From positions 114,430-178,429 of the forward strand of contig NZ_JAUSCJ010000036.1 in assembly GCF_030651185.1 (NCBI RefSeq): 64,000 bases of DNA. The letters run 5' to 3'. The notes beneath the pieces were generated by a model. That model was not told the origin of the DNA and did no database searches. It saw only the letters and a list, made by a program, of their open reading frames with translations. The position numbers were made by a program, and so were the translations under genes. Source of the stretch: Phenylobacterium sp. (GTDB lineage: Bacteria; Pseudomonadota; Alphaproteobacteria; Caulobacterales; Caulobacteraceae). Numbering within the stretch: position 1 is the stretch's first letter; each line of letters begins with the position of its first letter. Positions 62,119 through 64,000 of the stretch are shown here, in pieces.

Positions 62119-64000
62119 ATGTCCAAGAAAATGCTTATCGACGCCGCTCACGCAGAAGAGACGCGTGTGGTGGTGATCGACGGAACCCGGGTTGAAGAAT
62201 TCGATTTCGAAAGCCAGAACCGCAAACAGCTCCGGGGGAATATCTACCTCGCCAAGGTGACGCGGGTCGAACCGTCTCTTCAGGCCGCCTTCATAGAATA
62301 TGGCGGCAACCGGCACGGATTCCTGGCTTTCAACGAAATCCACCCGGACTATTACCAGATCCCGGTGGCCGACCGCGAAGCGCTGATGCGCGAAGAGGCC
62401 GATGACGAGGACGACCACGAGCCGCGCGGCCGTGGGAACCCGACCTCCGAAAACGACGATGACGACGACGACGCGTCCGACGCGGACGAAGACGACGTCA
62501 TGGACGAGGAAGTCGCCCGGCGCCGCCGGCGGCTGATGCGTCGCTACAAGATCCAGGAAGTGATCCGCCGCCGGCAGATCATGCTGGTCCAGGTCGTCAA
62601 GGAAGAGCGCGGCAACAAGGGCGCGGCCCTGACCACCTACCTCTCCCTGGCCGGCCGATACGGCGTTTTGATGCCGAACACCGCTCGTGGGGGCGGCATT
62701 TCGCGCAAGATCACCACCGTCACCGACCGCAAGCGCCTGAAGGGCGTGGTCCAGAGCCTGGACGTGCCGCAGGGCATGGGCCTGATCGTCCGCACGGCGG
62801 GCGCCAAGCGCACCAAGGCCGAGATCAAGCGCGACTACGAGTATCTGCTGCGTCTGTGGGAGAATATCCGCGACACCACCCTTCACTCGGTGGCCCCGGC
62901 CCTCATCTATGAGGAAGAGGACCTGGTGAAGCGCACCATCCGCGACCTCTACGACAAGGACATCGACGAGGTCTGGGTCGAGGGCGAGGCTGGCTTCAAG
63001 GAAGCCCGCGACTTCATGCGCATGCTGATGCCGTCGCAGGCCAAGAAGGTTCAGGCCTATCGCGAATCCACCCCGCTGTTCGTGAAGCACAAGGTCGAGG
63101 ACCACCTCGCCCAGATCTACACCCCCACCGTGCCCCTTCGCTCCGGCGGCTATCTGGTGATCAACCAGACCGAGGCCCTGGTGGCCGTCGACGTGAACTC
63201 CGGCCGCGCCACCCGCGAGCGGAACATCGAGGCGACGGCGCTCAAGACCAACATGGAGGCGGCCGAAGAGACCGCCCGCCAGCTGCGTCTGCGCGACCTT
63301 GCCGGCCTGATCGTCATCGACTTCATCGACATGGATGAGTCGAAGAACAACCGGGCGGTCGAGAAGAAGCTGAAGGACTCCCTCAAGGACGACCGCGCGC
63401 GTGTCCAGATGGGCAAGATCAGCGGCTTTGGCCTGATGGAGATCAGCCGCCAGCGCCGCCGGTCCGGTGTGCTGGAAGGCACCACCCACGTCTGTGAACA
63501 CTGCGCCGGAACCGGCCGCGTCCGTTCTGTCGAGTCCAGCGCCCTGTCGGCCCTGCGTACTGTCGAGGGCGAGGCCCTGAAGGGCGGCGGCGAAGCCACC
63601 CTGAAGGTTCCGCGCGCCGTCGGCCTCTACATCCTCAATGAGAAGCGCAACCACCTGGCGCGGATCAACGAGGGCCTGGGCCTGTTCGTCACCATCGTCA
63701 TCGACGACGCCATGAACCACGCCGATCACGAGATCGAGCGCACGGCCACCGAGGCGCGTCCCGAGCACGCCGTGGTGCACCACACCCCGCTGCAGGCCTA
63801 CGTGCCCGACGACGACGACTTCGATGACAGCGAAATCGAGGACGAGGAAGAGGACGACGAAGAGATCCTCGAAGCCGAGGACGACGAAGATGAAGAGGGC
63901 GGCCGCAACCCGGTCGTCGCTCGTGAAGCCCGTGGCGAGAGCGAAGAGCGCGCCGAGGACGATGGCGAACGCGCCGGCCGTGGCCGCCGCCGCCGCCGCC
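62119..64000 (+). CDS. rne: Ribonuclease E, 5' part (window ends inside)
   Basis: 627 codons are in the window; the gene continues past the right edge. S1 domain from VTRVEPSLQAAFIEYGGNRHGFL, interrupted by an acidic insert (about residues 92-138, runs of Asp/Glu); catalytic region with NQTEALVAVDVNSGRAT and DLAGLIVIDFIDM, the Asp residues that bind Mg2+; Zn-link CEHC in THVCEHCAGTG. After about residue 570 a disordered acidic and then Arg-rich tail starts, where degradosome partners bind in Caulobacter. Start ATG at MSKKMLIDAAHAEE. Confidence 0.95.
   Translation, partial: MSKKMLIDAAHAEETRVVVIDGTRVEEFDFESQNRKQLRGNIYLAKVTRVEPSLQAAFIEYGGNRHGFLAFNEIHPDYYQIPVADREALMREEADDEDDHEPRGRGNPTSENDDDDDDASDADEDDVMDEEVARRRRRLMRRYKIQEVIRRRQIMLVQVVKEERGNKGAALTTYLSLAGRYGVLMPNTARGGGISRKITTVTDRKRLKGVVQSLDVPQGMGLIVRTAGAKRTKAEIKRDYEYLLRLWENIRDTTLHSVAPALIYEEEDLVKRTIRDLYDKDIDEVWVEGEAGFKEARDFMRMLMPSQAKKVQAYRESTPLFVKHKVEDHLAQIYTPTVPLRSGGYLVINQTEALVAVDVNSGRATRERNIEATALKTNMEAAEETARQLRLRDLAGLIVIDFIDMDESKNNRAVEKKLKDSLKDDRARVQMGKISGFGLMEISRQRRRSGVLEGTTHVCEHCAGTGRVRSVESSALSALRTVEGEALKGGGEATLKVPRAVGLYILNEKRNHLARINEGLGLFVTIVIDDAMNHADHEIERTATEARPEHAVVHHTPLQAYVPDDDDFDDSEIEDEEEDDEEILEAEDDEDEEGGRNPVVAREARGESEERAEDDGERAGRGRRRRR

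Overview
The window is about 64 kb of GC-rich chromosome that looks like a member of the Caulobacteraceae (Phenylobacterium/Caulobacter type, Alphaproteobacteria). The family-level guess rests on recalled protein similarity (Lon, trigger factor, ClpX, bactofilin), on the complex I order nuoA-B-C-D, and on a suf operon led by an Rrf2/IscR regulator. It is inference, not a database result. I see no insertion sequence, prophage, CRISPR array or rRNA operon, and most of the window is core genome. Coding density is very high: many neighbours overlap by ATGA/TTGA/TGATG, and four convergent pairs overlap at their 3' ends.

Layout. 1-2.0 kb: start of the complex I operon (nuoA-nuoB-nuoC-nuoD, minus strand, nuoD cut by the window edge), then tRNA-Asp. 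2.3-7.4 kb: accessory enzymes on the minus strand (DUF1508 protein, an SH3 protein with a possible lysozyme-like domain, FMN reductase, Baeyer-Villiger monooxygenase, aldo/keto reductase), then tRNA-Val. 7.6-20.4 kb: protein quality control (HU, Lon, ClpX, ClpP, trigger factor), interrupted by a HAD phosphatase and by a three-gene membrane signalling cassette (TonB-dependent receptor, YfiR, hybrid histidine kinase). 20.5-27.4 kb: methyltransferase, tRNA-Leu, TPR-glycosyltransferase, LysE exporter with an attenuator-like leader, NAD(P)HX repair enzyme, histidine phosphatase, thiolase-like protein.

27.6-38.8 kb: plus-strand block with glnB-glnA, DUF3297 protein, APH-type kinase, (minus) Gfo/Idh/MocA oxidoreductase, parE, RhlE-type helicase, diguanylate cyclase, enoyl-CoA hydratase and glutathione transferase. 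38.8-49.1 kb: minus-strand block with a DUF2087 protein, katG and the iron-sulfur operon iscR-iscS-sufB-orf-sufC-sufD-sufS-sufT-sufA. 49.3-64 kb: alpha/beta hydrolase, NamZ-like and DOMON-like pair, tyrS, bcp, M23 peptidase-bactofilin pair, DUF805, comB-like phosphatase, prfB with its programmed frameshift, PBP1A, AmiC-type amidase, and the 5' part of rne.

Themes: proteostasis (lon, clpXP, tig, hup), oxidative stress and iron-sulfur assembly (katG, bcp, suf), nitrogen (glnBA), cell wall and shape (M23-bactofilin, PBP1A, amidase, NamZ) and RNA turnover (rne, rhlE). The most interesting candidates are the YfiR/CHASE8-kinase/TonB-receptor cassette, an unrecognised gene translationally locked between sufB and sufC, a leader-plus-alternative-hairpin arrangement ahead of lysE, and a four-fold TCGA array upstream of katG.
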